A DNA stretch of 64,000 nucleotides from Diadema setosum (Eukaryota > Echinodermata > Echinoidea > Diadematoida > Diadematidae): NCBI GenBank assembly GCA_033980235.1, contig CM067075.1, positions 22,959,011 to 23,023,010 of the forward strand. The letters are read 5' to 3'. The position numbers and the translations under genes are program-made. The notes below the pieces were generated by a model that saw nothing but the letters and a program-made list of their open reading frames with translations, was not told the origin of the DNA and did no database searches. Below, piece by piece: positions 63,612 to 64,000 of the stretch (position 1 is its first letter; each line of letters opens with the position of its first letter).

Positions 63612-64000
63612 CTGGGATAGAGAGAGAAAGGGAGAGCTCGGGAATCACAAAGATGCTCACATAACACTCTGCTGTTCAGTCAGCAAAATCATGACTTTAT
63701 TCGTGGTGCATGTGGTTTGCAATCTTGAAATTTTTCATTCTGACCATACCCAGGGATGCAAATTTCAACACACAGACAAGCAATTTAATATAACGATAAC
63801 TGTTGATACTACATGTATGCTCACGCATTTACAAACTGTGAATCTGCAAAATTTACAAATGGCAGTATGGTACTCACATTTTGAATTTCAATCCTTTTCC
63901 ACCCCCCCCCCCCCAAAAAAAAAAAAACATAACAAATAAAAAATAAAACAAAATCAACATACAAGCAAACAAAGAAAACAAACTAGCAAAATTTTCGAAT

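Noticed and set aside
62352..62760. Pro/Arg/Asp repeat frames near 62.55 kb
   Set aside because: Encoded by the GACC/GCCC tetranucleotide run inside the TIR element.
1..63611. A conventional axonemal or cytoplasmic dynein heavy chain
   Set aside because: AAA1 lacks DEFNRI and ITMNPGYAGR, and several long insertions interrupt the linker and AAA1-2, unlike any DNAH or DYNC chain I know.

Overview
The window looks like nuclear DNA from a marine invertebrate, most probably an echinoderm or another invertebrate deuterostome. The evidence is long AT-rich introns, canonical GT-AG junctions, many short inverted-repeat DNA elements, tRNA-derived SINEs, abundant trinucleotide arrays and frequent acatgtaca-type words. 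The species cannot be fixed from sequence alone.

One gene fills the window. It runs on the minus strand as 44 recognisable exons (the last cut by the left edge), about 7.27 kb of coding sequence or 2,420 codons. Its product is a dynein heavy chain family protein covering most of the N-terminal tail (about 63.6-51.3 kb), the DHC_N2 linker (40.3-23.2 kb), AAA1 (22.3-9.9 kb), AAA2 (9.2-2.0 kb) and the start of AAA3 (0.6-0 kb). The start codon and 5' region lie beyond the right edge. AAA4, stalk, AAA5-6 and the C-terminal domain lie beyond the left edge. Reading phases agree at every junction except one near 57.6-58.9 kb, where a small exon is probably missing.

The motor is unusual. AAA1 keeps a P-loop (GPAGVGKSET), but its Walker B reads DNADRL where conventional dyneins have DEFNRI, and the normally invariant ITMNPGYAGR segment is replaced. 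A long Ser/Arg-rich insertion with two RRRHS sites interrupts AAA1. AAA2 and AAA3 keep good P-loops. This points to the divergent DNHD1-like branch of dynein heavy chains rather than to an axonemal or cytoplasmic motor chain; that assignment is an inference.

The introns carry most of the remaining structure. There is a 3.8 kb foldback element with 1.28 kb inverted arms, one of them split by a nested 748 bp element with a CTAT duplication. Five short TTAA-ended palindromic elements are present, one 9 bp from a splice donor. Two tRNA-derived SINE copies, several other TIR elements (one splitting a minisatellite), and two minisatellites that repeat the sequence around a splice site are also present. 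No bacterial, phage or CRISPR feature is seen.
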